Assembly: GCF_947500325.1 (NCBI RefSeq)
Contig: NZ_CANMRQ010000002.1
Coordinates: 186,001-250,000, forward strand
Length of the DNA stretch: 64,000 nucleotides
From: an uncultured Lacinutrix sp.
Lineage (GTDB): Bacteria > Bacteroidota > Bacteroidia > Flavobacteriales > Flavobacteriaceae
Direction: 5' to 3'
Shown here: piece by piece, positions 35,807 to 44,863 of the stretch
Layout: each line of letters begins with the position of its first letter
Position numbering within the stretch: position 1 is the stretch's first letter
Made by a program: the position numbers and the translations under genes
Notes under the pieces: model-generated
The model's database searches: none
Told to the model about the DNA's origin: nothing
The model's input: the letters and a program-made list of their open reading frames with translations, nothing else

Positions 35807-36202
35807 TTAAGATTTAGGTAAAACACCGTCTTTATTAATTATTTCTGATTCAAAATTTAATGTATTCCATGCAGTCCCTTTAAGGCCTTTTAAAACAAAT
35901 TTTCCATTAACAAAGTCAATACTAAATTGAAAACTTGCAAGTTTAGGGTCTTGGTTTTGTGATTTAGAATCTGCAGAAACGGTTCCATATTGATCAACTG
36001 TTTTAACTGAATTTAAATCAAATTCTAAATTTGTCCATGCACAACCTCTAATACATCTAAGAGTCATATTTTGTGCATCTTTTTTAATACTAATAACAAA
36101 ATCTTTTTCTTTAGATTTTGATTGAGCAGAAGTAAGTGTTGTCGTTAGCAGAGCTATTGCCAAACAAAGAACACTTAAAAATGATTTTGAAATATTTTTC
36201 AT
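35807..36202 (-). CDS. Small secreted protein with an internal duplication
   Basis: A 131-residue exported protein with signal peptide ending LTSAQ. Two similar blocks, LRCIRGCAWTNLEFDL (about residues 53-68) and LKGLKGTAWNTLNFE (about 108-122), suggest an internally duplicated fold; the Cys pair in the first is absent from the second. I do not recognise the family. It lies 19 bases after the TlpA-like thioredoxin gene, so the two are likely one operon, and a Cys-containing exported protein next to a thiol oxidoreductase is suggestive but not proof of a substrate relationship. Confidence 0.75.
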   Translation of the reverse strand: MKNISKSFLSVLCLAIALLTTTLTSAQSKSKEKDFVISIKKDAQNMTLRCIRGCAWTNLEFDLNSVKTVDQYGTVSADSKSQNQDPKLASFQFSIDFVNGKFVLKGLKGTAWNTLNFESEIINKDGVLPKS

Positions 36203-36221
36203 AATATTTGGGTTTTTATAA

Positions 36222-37571
36222 TTAGTTTTCTTTTTTATGTTCTAATAAACCATCAAAATACGGTTTAAATTCTGGAAAATCATAAGGTTTAGCTAATATG
36301 GTCTTGTTTTTATCTAAAACAAAGTAGCTTGGTGTTGCTTTAGCATTGTATCTATTCCCAATTTCGTTTTCCCATTTGCCTTCACCATATACGTGATAAA
36401 AATCTGGGTAATCATACGTCATGTTTTTCCAACGGTATTTATCATTGTCTAACGCTACTGCAACAACTTGTAATTTCCCTTTTTCTAAACTAGCAGCATA
36501 TTCTTTTAATATAGGTAATTCATCTAAACAATGTGAGCAGGTAGAATTCCAAAATATAACTAAGTAGTTTTCTGCATTATCTAATTCGCTTAATTTTGTC
36601 TTTTTTATTTTGTCCTTTTTGTCTTTTATTTCAATATCAAAATCTGGAGCTATTTTTCCAATAGAAGACATTTCAAAATACGTTAAATTATCTATTAACT
36701 CTTTGTCATTCTCTGCTTTAGCAATAGGAAGTAAATATTTAGAGGCTAAATAATTAGCTGAAACTTCATTTTTTTCGCCTTCAAATTTATTCCATAAAAT
36801 TTCTAATATAGTCTTTTTAACCTTAGGGTTATTTCCCATGGCTTTAATAAGCATATCTAGATTATCTTGATAAGACTGATTTGGATTGTTCCTATCAACA
36901 AAATTGAAGACGTAACTAATAGAGTTATTAATTAAAAAATTTGAATTTTGAAGCTGCTCGTTTCCAAAATCTATATTCTTAAAATAATTGTCTTTTATGT
37001 TCTTTGAAAATGTTAATACATCTTCATATTCTGATGGAATGTATGGTTTGCAGGCTTTTATAAAATGATTAGCAATCATGCCTTTTGAAGCAGATTCAAA
37101 TTCATTTTGCGTTTTAGTTAAAACTTCAAATATTTTAGAAAATCCTTTTTTGTCTGTATCACCAGAACCGTAATAGTTACGTATACTTTTATTCACTAAA
37201 GCAATACTTCTATTATAAGATTTATAGATTTTATTTTCGTTAGATTTTTGAAAACTTAGTCCTTTTTCTAAATCAAAGGAAAGTTCAACATCTTCTTTTC
37301 CGTTAACTAATAAATCGAAATTATATTCATTTTGAGGCTGAGCATATACAATACGATAGGTTCCAGGAACAGCTGTAGAGTCTAATTTTATTTCAAATTT
37401 CCCGTTTTCATCAACATCTGCATTACCAACAAAAAGAGAAGTTTCTGCTGTAACGCGATATAAGAAAGCAAATTTAAATTGATCTGCAGGAGAAAAAGTA
37501 CCTTTTACGCTATGTTGAGCAAATAACATAGCTGGTAAAATAGCGAATACAAAAAGTAATTTTTTAGTCAT
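36222..37571 (-). CDS. TlpA-like thioredoxin with DUF4369-type N-terminus
   Basis: A 449-residue exported thiol-disulfide oxidoreductase. After the signal peptide (MTKKLLFVFAILPAMLFAQ) comes a beta-rich region resembling DUF4369 (residues about 20-100), a helical middle, and a C-terminal TlpA/AhpC-like thioredoxin domain with FWNSTCSHCLDELPIL (redox Cys345 and Cys348) and a cis-Pro block KATPSYFVLDKN. Probable role is periplasmic thiol reduction. It sits 32 bases after mfd and 19 bases before a small secreted protein; the gap to mfd has no terminator. Confidence 0.9.
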   Translation of the reverse strand: MTKKLLFVFAILPAMLFAQHSVKGTFSPADQFKFAFLYRVTAETSLFVGNADVDENGKFEIKLDSTAVPGTYRIVYAQPQNEYNFDLLVNGKEDVELSFDLEKGLSFQKSNENKIYKSYNRSIALVNKSIRNYYGSGDTDKKGFSKIFEVLTKTQNEFESASKGMIANHFIKACKPYIPSEYEDVLTFSKNIKDNYFKNIDFGNEQLQNSNFLINNSISYVFNFVDRNNPNQSYQDNLDMLIKAMGNNPKVKKTILEILWNKFEGEKNEVSANYLASKYLLPIAKAENDKELIDNLTYFEMSSIGKIAPDFDIEIKDKKDKIKKTKLSELDNAENYLVIFWNSTCSHCLDELPILKEYAASLEKGKLQVVAVALDNDKYRWKNMTYDYPDFYHVYGEGKWENEIGNRYNAKATPSYFVLDKNKTILAKPYDFPEFKPYFDGLLEHKKEN

Positions 37572-37603
37572 TATAATGGTTTTTTATTCAACTAAGACAA
37601 AAA

Positions 37604-40600
37604 CTAAGCCAAAATTGGTTCCAGTGCTTTTAAGGCTTGTTTTACTGTTTTAATACGCTCAAAGGTAAGTAATAATCGTAAACCATTTCTAGTTTGCTTT
37701 TCTTTCATCTTACCTGCAGCTGGATTTTTTTGTACATACTGTAATAGTTTTGTGAAATTTGGACTTTGGTAAAAGCTACTTTGTTGATCATTAATAAAGT
37801 AGCCTATTAGTTTGCCTTGTTTCATAATAACCTTTTCAAGTCCTAATTTAGTGGCAATCCATTTTAAACGCACGCTATTTAAAAGGTCTACAACTTGCGT
37901 TGGTAATTCTCCAAAACGATCAATAAGTTCAGCTTCAAAAGTCTTTAATTCTTCTTCTGTTTTAAAATTATTAAGCTGCGTATATAGGTTTAATCTTTCG
38001 GCAATATTATTTACATAATCGTCTGGGAATAATAATTCAAAATCGGTATCAATAGTTATGTCTTTTACGTATTCTTTATTTTCAATATCTTCATCGTATA
38101 AGTCCTTAAATTCAGATTCTTTAAGTTCTTCAATAGCTTCATTTAATATTTTCTGGTAAGTATCAAAGCCAATTTCATTTATAAAACCACTTTGTTCGCC
38201 ACCTAATAAATCTCCCGCGCCACGAATTTCTAAATCTTTCATTGCAATATTAAAGCCGCTACCTAGTGCAGTAAATTGTTCTAATGCTTGAATACGTTTT
38301 CTAGCATCATTTGTCATTGCAGAATATTCTGGAGTAATAAAATAACAGAACGCTTTTTTATTACTTCTACCTACTCGACCACGCATTTGGTGTAAATCAC
38401 TTAAACCAAAATTATTCGCGTTATTAATAAAAATAGTATTTGCGTTTGGTACATCTAGCCCACTTTCAATAATGGTAGTACTTACTAAAACGTCAAAAGC
38501 ACCATCCATAAAAGATAGCATTAATTCTTCTAGTTTTTTACCATCCATTTGGCCGTGACCAATACCAATTTTTGCATCTGGGACCAAGCGCTGAATCATA
38601 CCAGCTACTTCTTTGATATTCTCAATACGATTATGGATAAAGAATACTTGACCTCCACGTTGTATTTCATAACTTACAGCATCTCTAATGCCTTCTTCGT
38701 TAAAACGAATAACATTACTCTCAATAGGATAGCGATTTGGCGGTGGCGTTGTAATAACCGATAAATCTCTGGCAGCCATAAGACTAAACTGCAAGGTTCT
38801 TGGAATAGGTGTTGCCGTTAATGTTAATACATCAACATTATCTTTTAATGTTTTTAATTTTTCTTTTACAGCAACTCCAAATTTTTGTTCTTCATCTACA
38901 ATGAGTAGTCCTAAATCTTTAAATTTTACATTTTTATTTACTAATTGATGTGTACCAATAATAATATCTACATGACCCTTTTCAAGTCTTTCTAAAGTCT
39001 CACGTTTTTGTTTGGCTGTTCGAAAACGGTTAACATAATCCACAGTAACAGGGAATTCCTTTAAACGCTCACTAAATGTTTTATGATGTTGAAATGCTAA
39101 AATAGTTGTTGGCACTAAAATAGCAACTTGCTTACCATTATCTACAGCTTTAAAAGCAGCACGAACAGCAACTTCGGTTTTACCAAAACCTACATCTCCA
39201 CAAATAAGGCGATCCATAGGTCTTTCACTCTCCATATCTGCTTTTATATCTGCAGTAGCAGTAATTTGATCTGGTGTGTCTTCGTATATAAAAGAGGCTT
39301 CTAATTCATGTTGTAAATAGCTGTCTGGGTTATATTGGTAGCCTTTTTCTAGTTTACGCTTAGCGTATAGTTTTATTAAATTGAAAGCAATGTGCTTAAC
39401 ACGAGCTTTGGTTTTTTGTTTTAATGTTTTCCATGCCTTACTACCAAGTTTATATACTTTTGGAGGTTTACCATCTTTACCATTAAATTTTGTGATTTTA
39501 TGTAAAGAATGGATACTTAAATAAAGTACATCTCGTTCTCCATAAACTAATTTTATGGCTTCTTGTTTTTTGCCCTCTACATCAATTTTTTGAAGTCCTC
39601 CAAATTTCCCAATACCATGGTCTATGTGTGTTACATAGTCTCCAATATCTAGATTGGTTAATTCTTTTAAAGTAATAGCTTGCTTTTTTGCATAGCCATT
39701 TTTTAAGTGAAACTTATGGTAGCGTTCAAAAATTTGATGATCTGTATAACATACTATTTTGTGGTCATGATCTATAAACCCTTGAAATAAGGAGATAATA
39801 ATAGTCTCGTAATGTACGTCTTGCTCTACATCATTAAAAATATCATGAAAACGTTTAGCTTGTTGTTCACTTATACAAGCAATATAGTTTTTATAACCGT
39901 TATTATGATTACTATTTAAATTGTCTATTAATAAATCAAATTGCTTATTAAATGAAGGTTGAGGTGTTGTATTATATACAATGTTTTCTTTAGTACTTAG
40001 CCAAGAATCACTACCAAATTCTACAACATTAAAGTCTAACAATTGCTTTTTTAATATTGTTGAATTACAAAACAATTCTGTTGGCTCTGCGTGTTTTAAA
40101 TCTGACGATAACTCTTTAAAAGCATCTTCCGCTTTAATGAAAAAACTATCAATTCTTGAAAATAATAAATCTATATTTTTAGTATAAATTACTGTTTTTT
40201 GCGCGATGTATTTTAAGAAACTGGCACGAGACTCTTCTAAGAATTTATTTTCAACATTTGGTATAATACCTATTTTTTTGATTTGCTCGTTAGAGAGTTG
40301 CGTTTCTACATCGAATGTTCTAATACTATCTACTTCATCTCCAAAAAATTCAATACGATAAGGTTCATCATGAGAAAAAGAAAATACATCAACAATACCA
40401 CCGCGAACGGAAAATTCTCCTGGTTCTGTAACAAAATCTACACGTTTAAATTTGTACTCGAATAACACTTCGTTTACAAAATCTATATTTAAATCGTCAC
40501 CTACATTAATTTTTAATGTATTACGTTCTAGCTCTTTTCGCGTTACTACTTTTTCAAATAAAGCATCTGGATAAGTAACTATAAGTGCAGGTTTTTTTTG

Positions 40601-40966
40601 TGAGTTAATGCGATTTAATACTTCGGCTCGAAGTAATATGTTAGCATTATCTGTTTCTTCTATTTGGTATGGTCTGCGGTAACTTCCAGGATAGAATAAT
40701 ACATCTTTTGTATTTAATAATTGTTCAAAATCATTAAGGTAAAAAGCAGCTTCTTCTTTATCGTTAAAAATTAATAAAAAGGGCTTTTGTGCATTTTTAA
40801 AACTTTCACTTACAACAAATGATAATGCAGACCCAACAAGACCTTTTAAATGTGATTTTGCATTGTCTTGAGTTTTGTTAAAAGCTTGTGTTTGGGTAAT
40901 AGAATCCTGAAGTTTTTGCAGTTGCAAAGACTTTAAATAAGTTTGCGAGATTAGTGTTTTGCTCAC
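37604..40966 (-). CDS. mfd: Transcription-repair coupling factor Mfd
   Basis: Displaces RNA polymerase stalled at DNA lesions and recruits UvrA. From the GTG at 40966 it is 1120 residues: UvrB-like N-terminal domains, the RNA-polymerase-interacting CarD-like region (IGDYVTHIDHGIGKFGG), SF2 helicase motifs (ICGDVGFGKTEVAVRAAFKA, IVDEEQKFGV in place of DEEH-type box II, LTATPIPRTLQ, RGRVGRSNKKAFCYF) and the C-terminal regulatory domain. The open frame extends to a TTG at 40987, but that codon is part of the -7 box TATATTTG; the GTG start gives MSKTLISQ, typical of relatives, with a very short leader. Confidence 0.95.
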   Translation of the reverse strand: MSKTLISQTYLKSLQLQKLQDSITQTQAFNKTQDNAKSHLKGLVGSALSFVVSESFKNAQKPFLLIFNDKEEAAFYLNDFEQLLNTKDVLFYPGSYRRPYQIEETDNANILLRAEVLNRINSQKKPALIVTYPDALFEKVVTRKELERNTLKINVGDDLNIDFVNEVLFEYKFKRVDFVTEPGEFSVRGGIVDVFSFSHDEPYRIEFFGDEVDSIRTFDVETQLSNEQIKKIGIIPNVENKFLEESRASFLKYIAQKTVIYTKNIDLLFSRIDSFFIKAEDAFKELSSDLKHAEPTELFCNSTILKKQLLDFNVVEFGSDSWLSTKENIVYNTTPQPSFNKQFDLLIDNLNSNHNNGYKNYIACISEQQAKRFHDIFNDVEQDVHYETIIISLFQGFIDHDHKIVCYTDHQIFERYHKFHLKNGYAKKQAITLKELTNLDIGDYVTHIDHGIGKFGGLQKIDVEGKKQEAIKLVYGERDVLYLSIHSLHKITKFNGKDGKPPKVYKLGSKAWKTLKQKTKARVKHIAFNLIKLYAKRKLEKGYQYNPDSYLQHELEASFIYEDTPDQITATADIKADMESERPMDRLICGDVGFGKTEVAVRAAFKAVDNGKQVAILVPTTILAFQHHKTFSERLKEFPVTVDYVNRFRTAKQKRETLERLEKGHVDIIIGTHQLVNKNVKFKDLGLLIVDEEQKFGVAVKEKLKTLKDNVDVLTLTATPIPRTLQFSLMAARDLSVITTPPPNRYPIESNVIRFNEEGIRDAVSYEIQRGGQVFFIHNRIENIKEVAGMIQRLVPDAKIGIGHGQMDGKKLEELMLSFMDGAFDVLVSTTIIESGLDVPNANTIFINNANNFGLSDLHQMRGRVGRSNKKAFCYFITPEYSAMTNDARKRIQALEQFTALGSGFNIAMKDLEIRGAGDLLGGEQSGFINEIGFDTYQKILNEAIEELKESEFKDLYDEDIENKEYVKDITIDTDFELLFPDDYVNNIAERLNLYTQLNNFKTEEELKTFEAELIDRFGELPTQVVDLLNSVRLKWIATKLGLEKVIMKQGKLIGYFINDQQSSFYQSPNFTKLLQYVQKNPAAGKMKEKQTRNGLRLLLTFERIKTVKQALKALEPILA

Positions 40967-40984
40967 GTATTTTGTATTGGATAG

Positions 40985-40992
40985 CAAATATA
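40985..40992 (-). promoter_or_regulatory. mfd: -7 box of mfd
   Basis: Minus-strand TATATTTG (40992-40985). Transcription should begin near 40980, about 14 bases before the GTG at 40966, which decides the start codon. Confidence 0.55.
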
Positions 40993-41014
40993 AGTTATAG
41001 AATTATGAATTGGT

Positions 41015-41040
41015 AATTCTTGATTTAGAATTCTTGATTT
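41015..41040. repeat. Short tandem repeat upstream of mfd
   Basis: AATTCTTGATTT occurs at 41015-41026 and 41029-41040, two bases apart, starting 23 bases upstream of the mfd -7 box. Could be a binding site pair or slippage. Confidence 0.4.
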
Positions 41041-41217
41041 CTAAATTAAATTCCAGTTTAAGAAATAGCGATAGTAATAGTTATTAGAGATTGAAGTATT
41101 GTTATAATTATTTATAGCACTGAATGTAGAAGAGGAAGTGTTATACTTCTTTAAAAAAGAAGCAGAATGAAAGCCCAAAAAAAGCCCTTTTTAATTTTAA
41201 AAGATTTTAAGTTTAAC

Positions 41218-41225
41218 TATCTTTG
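41218..41225 (+). promoter_or_regulatory. -7 box of the TerB-like gene
   Basis: TATCTTTG fits TAnnTTTG, 25 bases before ATG 41251. Confidence 0.5.
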
Positions 41226-41250
41226 CGGCACTTAAAAAATTAAAAGATAT

Positions 41251-41682
41251 ATGTCATTTTCAGATTTATTTGATAGCGGATTTAAAAAGCGTAATGAAGA
41301 CCATTTTGCAGCCATAGTTAGAGTGGCAATGGATGATGGAATTATTACCGATGATGAGAAAGCGTTTTTAGACCGTTTGGCGCGTAATTTAGAGATTAGT
41401 GAGGCTAATTATGCTGAGATTTTAAAAAATTATCAGTCGCATCCAATTAATCCTCCAACATCTTACGATAGACGTTTAGAGCGTTTATTCGATTTATCTC
41501 GTATGGTTTATGTAGATCATATTAAAGGTGATCACGAAGAGGTTTTATTAAGAAAAATAGCTGTTGGTTTAGGTTTTAATCCTGAAAATGCAAAGTATGT
41601 TGTAGATAAAGCATTAACTTTAGTTAGTAACGGTGTTGATTTAGATACTTTTATTGAAGAAGTTAAACAAATGAATAGATAG
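41251..41682 (+). CDS. TerB-like tellurite-resistance-fold protein
   Basis: A 143-residue all-helical acidic protein with the TerB pattern: MDDGIITDDEKAFLDRLARN near residue 30 (acidic metal-binding type loop) and a second related block VYVDHIKGDHEEVLLRKIAV. Bacterial TerB-like domains occur in stress and envelope-associated complexes and rarely indicate real tellurite resistance on their own. It is a single gene with its own promoter box and a terminator shared with the convergent histidine kinase gene. Confidence 0.8.
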   Translation: MSFSDLFDSGFKKRNEDHFAAIVRVAMDDGIITDDEKAFLDRLARNLEISEANYAEILKNYQSHPINPPTSYDRRLERLFDLSRMVYVDHIKGDHEEVLLRKIAVGLGFNPENAKYVVDKALTLVSNGVDLDTFIEEVKQMNR

Positions 41683-41696
41683 TATATTTATACTAT

Positions 41697-41733
41697 AAAA
41701 AAAAGCAAGCTTTAATTAGCTTGCTTTTTTTTT
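41697..41733. terminator. Bidirectional terminator overlapping the kinase stop codon
   Basis: GCAAGCT (41705-41711), loop TTAATT (41712-41717), AGCTTGC (41718-41724), flanked by A8 and T8 runs. The loop contains the stop codon of the convergent kinase gene and one arm encodes its last residues. Confidence 0.85.
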
Positions 41734-43235
41734 ATCAAATATTTAATTTTTCTTAAGAGCACATCTTTATCATATGGCTTTCCTAAATAACTGTTTATTC
41801 TTCTTTGTTTACAATATTGTTCTTCTTCTTTAGAAGGATGTTTAGATAAGATCATTATTGGAATTTGCTTAAAATTTTCAAAATCTGAATGTCTTATATA
41901 ACGTGCAGTATCCAAACCGTCCATTGTTGGCAGTTTAAGGTTAAAAATAGCGATATCGAATGGTTGTTTATGAAGTTCTTCTACAACGTCGTCTCCTGTT
42001 TCTACTATTACAACATCGAATTTTTTAGACTTACTTACACTCTCTAAAAATATAGCTTGATCTCTTTTTGAAGGTTCAGCCAAAAGAATTTTAAATTCAT
42101 AATTAGCTGTTGTTTTATTAGTTTTTGTAATATGCTTATCTTCTTTTTGATTTTTGTCAATTTCAAAATCTAAAGTAACAGTAAAGGTTGTGCCTTCACC
42201 TAACGTACTATTAACCTCAATAGTTCCATCTAGTGCATTTACTAATTCTTTAACAATGGCAAGACCTAAACCAGAACCATCATTTCTTATTTTATTACTT
42301 ACTTGGTAAAAACTTTTATAAATAACTTCTAGCTGATCTTGTTCAATACCAATACCAGTGTCTGTAATACTAAATTGAATAGTAGCTTTATCTTTAGTTA
42401 ATGTTTTACATACTACATTTAAATCTATACTACCTTGTTCTGTGAATTTTATGGCATTACCAATAAGATTACTAGCTATTTGAGCTAATCTGTATTTATC
42501 TGCAATAACATATTTAGGGCATTTTTCATCAATTTTATAATTGAGTTTTAATCCTTTTTTCTCACATTTTTTTGTGTATATGCTTATAATTTCGTCGAAC
42601 TCATTTAATAAATTATAACGTATAGAATTGATAGTGAAATGACCAGATTCAATTTTAGAAATATCTAAAATTTCATTAATCATAACTCTTAGTTTTTCAT
42701 TTGTATTCTTAATTATATTCAGATTATAACGTTGACTTTGCTCTAAATTTGAGTCTTCTAATAATGCTGTAAAACCACTTATTGTATTTACAGGCATTCT
42801 TATTGCATGAGTGAAGTTAGCAATAAAGTCATCTTTAAAAGCTTCCTTTTCTTTTAGTAAATAATTAATATGGTAATAAAGTTGCGATTTTATTTCTGCT
42901 TCATTTCTAAGCTGCGCGACTTTTTGGTATAGTATATATTGTTCTGTTAAATCTTGAAAAACGAAAACTGCATGTTCATCCTCTGTATTTAAAATGCCAT
43001 CTACAGTTCGTGTGTTTTTACCAATAGTTAGATTAATGCAATCAAAATTATATTGCTTATTTGTGGTATTTAATAAAGGGATAATAGTATCAAAAAAAGG
43101 ATGTAAATCACTTAAGTGTTTTCCTTTACTATCAATAAACAAATCAGATTCAGAGTCAATTATGATACCTTGTTTGTTAATTAAGAGTATTTGGTTTGTT
43201 TGTTTTTTGTGAAAAAAATTGTAGTTAGTAAGCAT
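41712..43235 (-). CDS. Hybrid sensor histidine kinase with degenerate receiver
   Basis: A 507-residue soluble protein: PAS-like N-terminus (HPFFDTIIPLL; QDLTEQYILYQ), HisKA around residues 135-200 with FIANFTHAIRMP (phospho-His143), HATPase_c (N box SNLIGNAIKF, DTGIGI, GSGLGLAI, all intact) and a receiver domain from about 383. Two key residues are changed: the acidic residue after the phospho-His is Ala144, and the receiver phospho-acceptor is Asn432 in DIAIFNLKLPTMDG; one residue of the acidic pair is also altered (LLAEPS). ATP binding should remain, phosphotransfer through this receiver should not. It is a diverged tandem duplicate of the next kinase and ends in a terminator. Likely signalling inside the small-GTPase cassette. 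Confidence 0.9.
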   Translation of the reverse strand: MLTNYNFFHKKQTNQILLINKQGIIIDSESDLFIDSKGKHLSDLHPFFDTIIPLLNTTNKQYNFDCINLTIGKNTRTVDGILNTEDEHAVFVFQDLTEQYILYQKVAQLRNEAEIKSQLYYHINYLLKEKEAFKDDFIANFTHAIRMPVNTISGFTALLEDSNLEQSQRYNLNIIKNTNEKLRVMINEILDISKIESGHFTINSIRYNLLNEFDEIISIYTKKCEKKGLKLNYKIDEKCPKYVIADKYRLAQIASNLIGNAIKFTEQGSIDLNVVCKTLTKDKATIQFSITDTGIGIEQDQLEVIYKSFYQVSNKIRNDGSGLGLAIVKELVNALDGTIEVNSTLGEGTTFTVTLDFEIDKNQKEDKHITKTNKTTANYEFKILLAEPSKRDQAIFLESVSKSKKFDVVIVETGDDVVEELHKQPFDIAIFNLKLPTMDGLDTARYIRHSDFENFKQIPIMILSKHPSKEEEQYCKQRRINSYLGKPYDKDVLLRKIKYLIKKKQAN

Positions 43236-43316
43236 TAATTAAGGAACAAGCGATATTTATTATACTAAATAAATATACACTTTTTTTTATAATAGTATAG
43301 ATTAGAGGAAAAGTGC

Positions 43317-44843
43317 TTATTCTAAGTGTTTTGCAATTATTTCTAAAAGCTGATTTTCATCAAAAGGTTTTTTCAACACCTCATTAATTCCTGCCTTTTT
43401 ATATAGTTTTAAATCTTCTTTAAAAACTTTAGCAGTCATAGCAATAATTGGTACTTTTCTTTGATGAGGTTCAGGAAGTTTTCTTATTTGTCTAGCTATT
43501 TCGTCTCCTCTATGTTCTTTAAGTTTTATATCCATTAAAACAAGATCTACTTCATTATCATAGTCTACCATTCTAGTTAGTACTTCTTCTGGTTTAGAAA
43601 CAATATCTAAGAAAAATTGACCACGAGTTGCAAGTATTTTAAGTACGGATAATTGAATGATTTCTGAATCCTCTACAAGTAAAATATTATATTTTTTAGA
43701 AGGATTAAACACAACTTTAGTTGCGTCTATTTCTTTAGTAACTTTTAATGAAGGATTTGAAATGAAATTTATATTTGTAGAAAAAGTTGACCCTTTACCA
43801 TAGTTTGAAACGACCTTAATTTTACTATTTGTTAATTCTACCAAATATTTTACAATAGCTAAACCTAAACCAGTTCCTTTGTACGATTCATTTTTATTTA
43901 CTTGATTGAAACTGGTAAAAATATCTTCAAAATTTTCTTCTTTAATACCTATTCCTGTATCTATAATTTCAAAATGTATACTAGCTTTTTGTGCTCTTAT
44001 TTGGTTTAGAGAAACATTAAATGTTACACTACCATTATGTGTAAATTTAATAGCATTATCTAATAAATTAGTAATTACCTGTCTTAAACGTTTAGCGTCA
44101 CCTCCAATAACTTCTGGTAATTTATGATCGTAATTATAGTTGAACTCTAAACCTTTTTGCTTAGCCTTAATCGTGTAATTAAATTTTATTTCGTCTAGCA
44201 GTTTTTTAAAATTAAAAGGCTCGATACTTAAATCTAGTTTACCCGATTCAATTTTAGAAATATCTAAAATGTCATCAATCATTTTCTTTAAAAAACTAGA
44301 AGTAGAGTTAAGAATTTGTATATAATCCTTCTGTTTTGGGTCTAATTTTGTTTTACTTAAAATATTAGAAAATGTAAGTATACCGGTTAAAGGATCACGT
44401 AATTCATGACTAAAATTAGCAATAAATGTATTTTTAAAAGCCTCTTTTTCTTTTAAATAAGTATTTTTAAGTTCAAGGATTTGAGAATTAATAACCGATT
44501 CATTTCTTACTTGAGCAGTCGTTTGGTAATTATTATAGTGCGTCGTTAAATCTTGAATTACTAATAAGGGCTTTTTATTATTTTTAAAGGTTTGTAAAAT
44601 AATATCTGATATGATTTCTTTAGATTCAATATTTAGATGTACACATGAAAATATAGTTTCTTTTTCTATACTTTCTCCTAAAATAGGAATAATGGTTTCA
44701 AAGAAAGGGTGTATGTCAGAAATGTTCTTTTTCTCAAAATTTTCAAATAAGCCATTGTCAGATTCTAAAACTAATCCATTAGGCTCTAATACAGAGTATT
44801 GTATTACTGGTTTTGTGTATTTTTGTTTGTATTCTTCGAGCAT
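43317..44843 (-). CDS. Hybrid sensor histidine kinase/response regulator
   Basis: A 508-residue soluble hybrid kinase: PAS-like N-terminus (HPFFETIIPIL; IQDLTTHYNNY), coiled coil, HisKA with FIANFSHELRDPLTGIL (phospho-His146), HATPase_c (TNLLDNAIKF, DTGIGI, GTGLGLAI) and a complete receiver (ILLVEDSE, phospho-acceptor Asp438 in DLVLMDIKL, Lys in LKKPFDE). No membrane segment, so input must come from the PAS-like region or a partner. The gap to the small GTPase gene upstream is 20 bases, indicating one transcript. The shared N-terminal pattern with the downstream kinase shows a tandem duplication. Confidence 0.92.
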   Translation of the reverse strand: MLEEYKQKYTKPVIQYSVLEPNGLVLESDNGLFENFEKKNISDIHPFFETIIPILGESIEKETIFSCVHLNIESKEIISDIILQTFKNNKKPLLVIQDLTTHYNNYQTTAQVRNESVINSQILELKNTYLKEKEAFKNTFIANFSHELRDPLTGILTFSNILSKTKLDPKQKDYIQILNSTSSFLKKMIDDILDISKIESGKLDLSIEPFNFKKLLDEIKFNYTIKAKQKGLEFNYNYDHKLPEVIGGDAKRLRQVITNLLDNAIKFTHNGSVTFNVSLNQIRAQKASIHFEIIDTGIGIKEENFEDIFTSFNQVNKNESYKGTGLGLAIVKYLVELTNSKIKVVSNYGKGSTFSTNINFISNPSLKVTKEIDATKVVFNPSKKYNILLVEDSEIIQLSVLKILATRGQFFLDIVSKPEEVLTRMVDYDNEVDLVLMDIKLKEHRGDEIARQIRKLPEPHQRKVPIIAMTAKVFKEDLKLYKKAGINEVLKKPFDENQLLEIIAKHLE

Positions 44844-44863
44844 TTTTGCTGACTTTGATTTTT

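Noticed and set aside
40964-40987. TTG start of mfd at 40987
   Set aside because: It coincides with the mfd -7 box; the GTG at 40966 fits relatives better.
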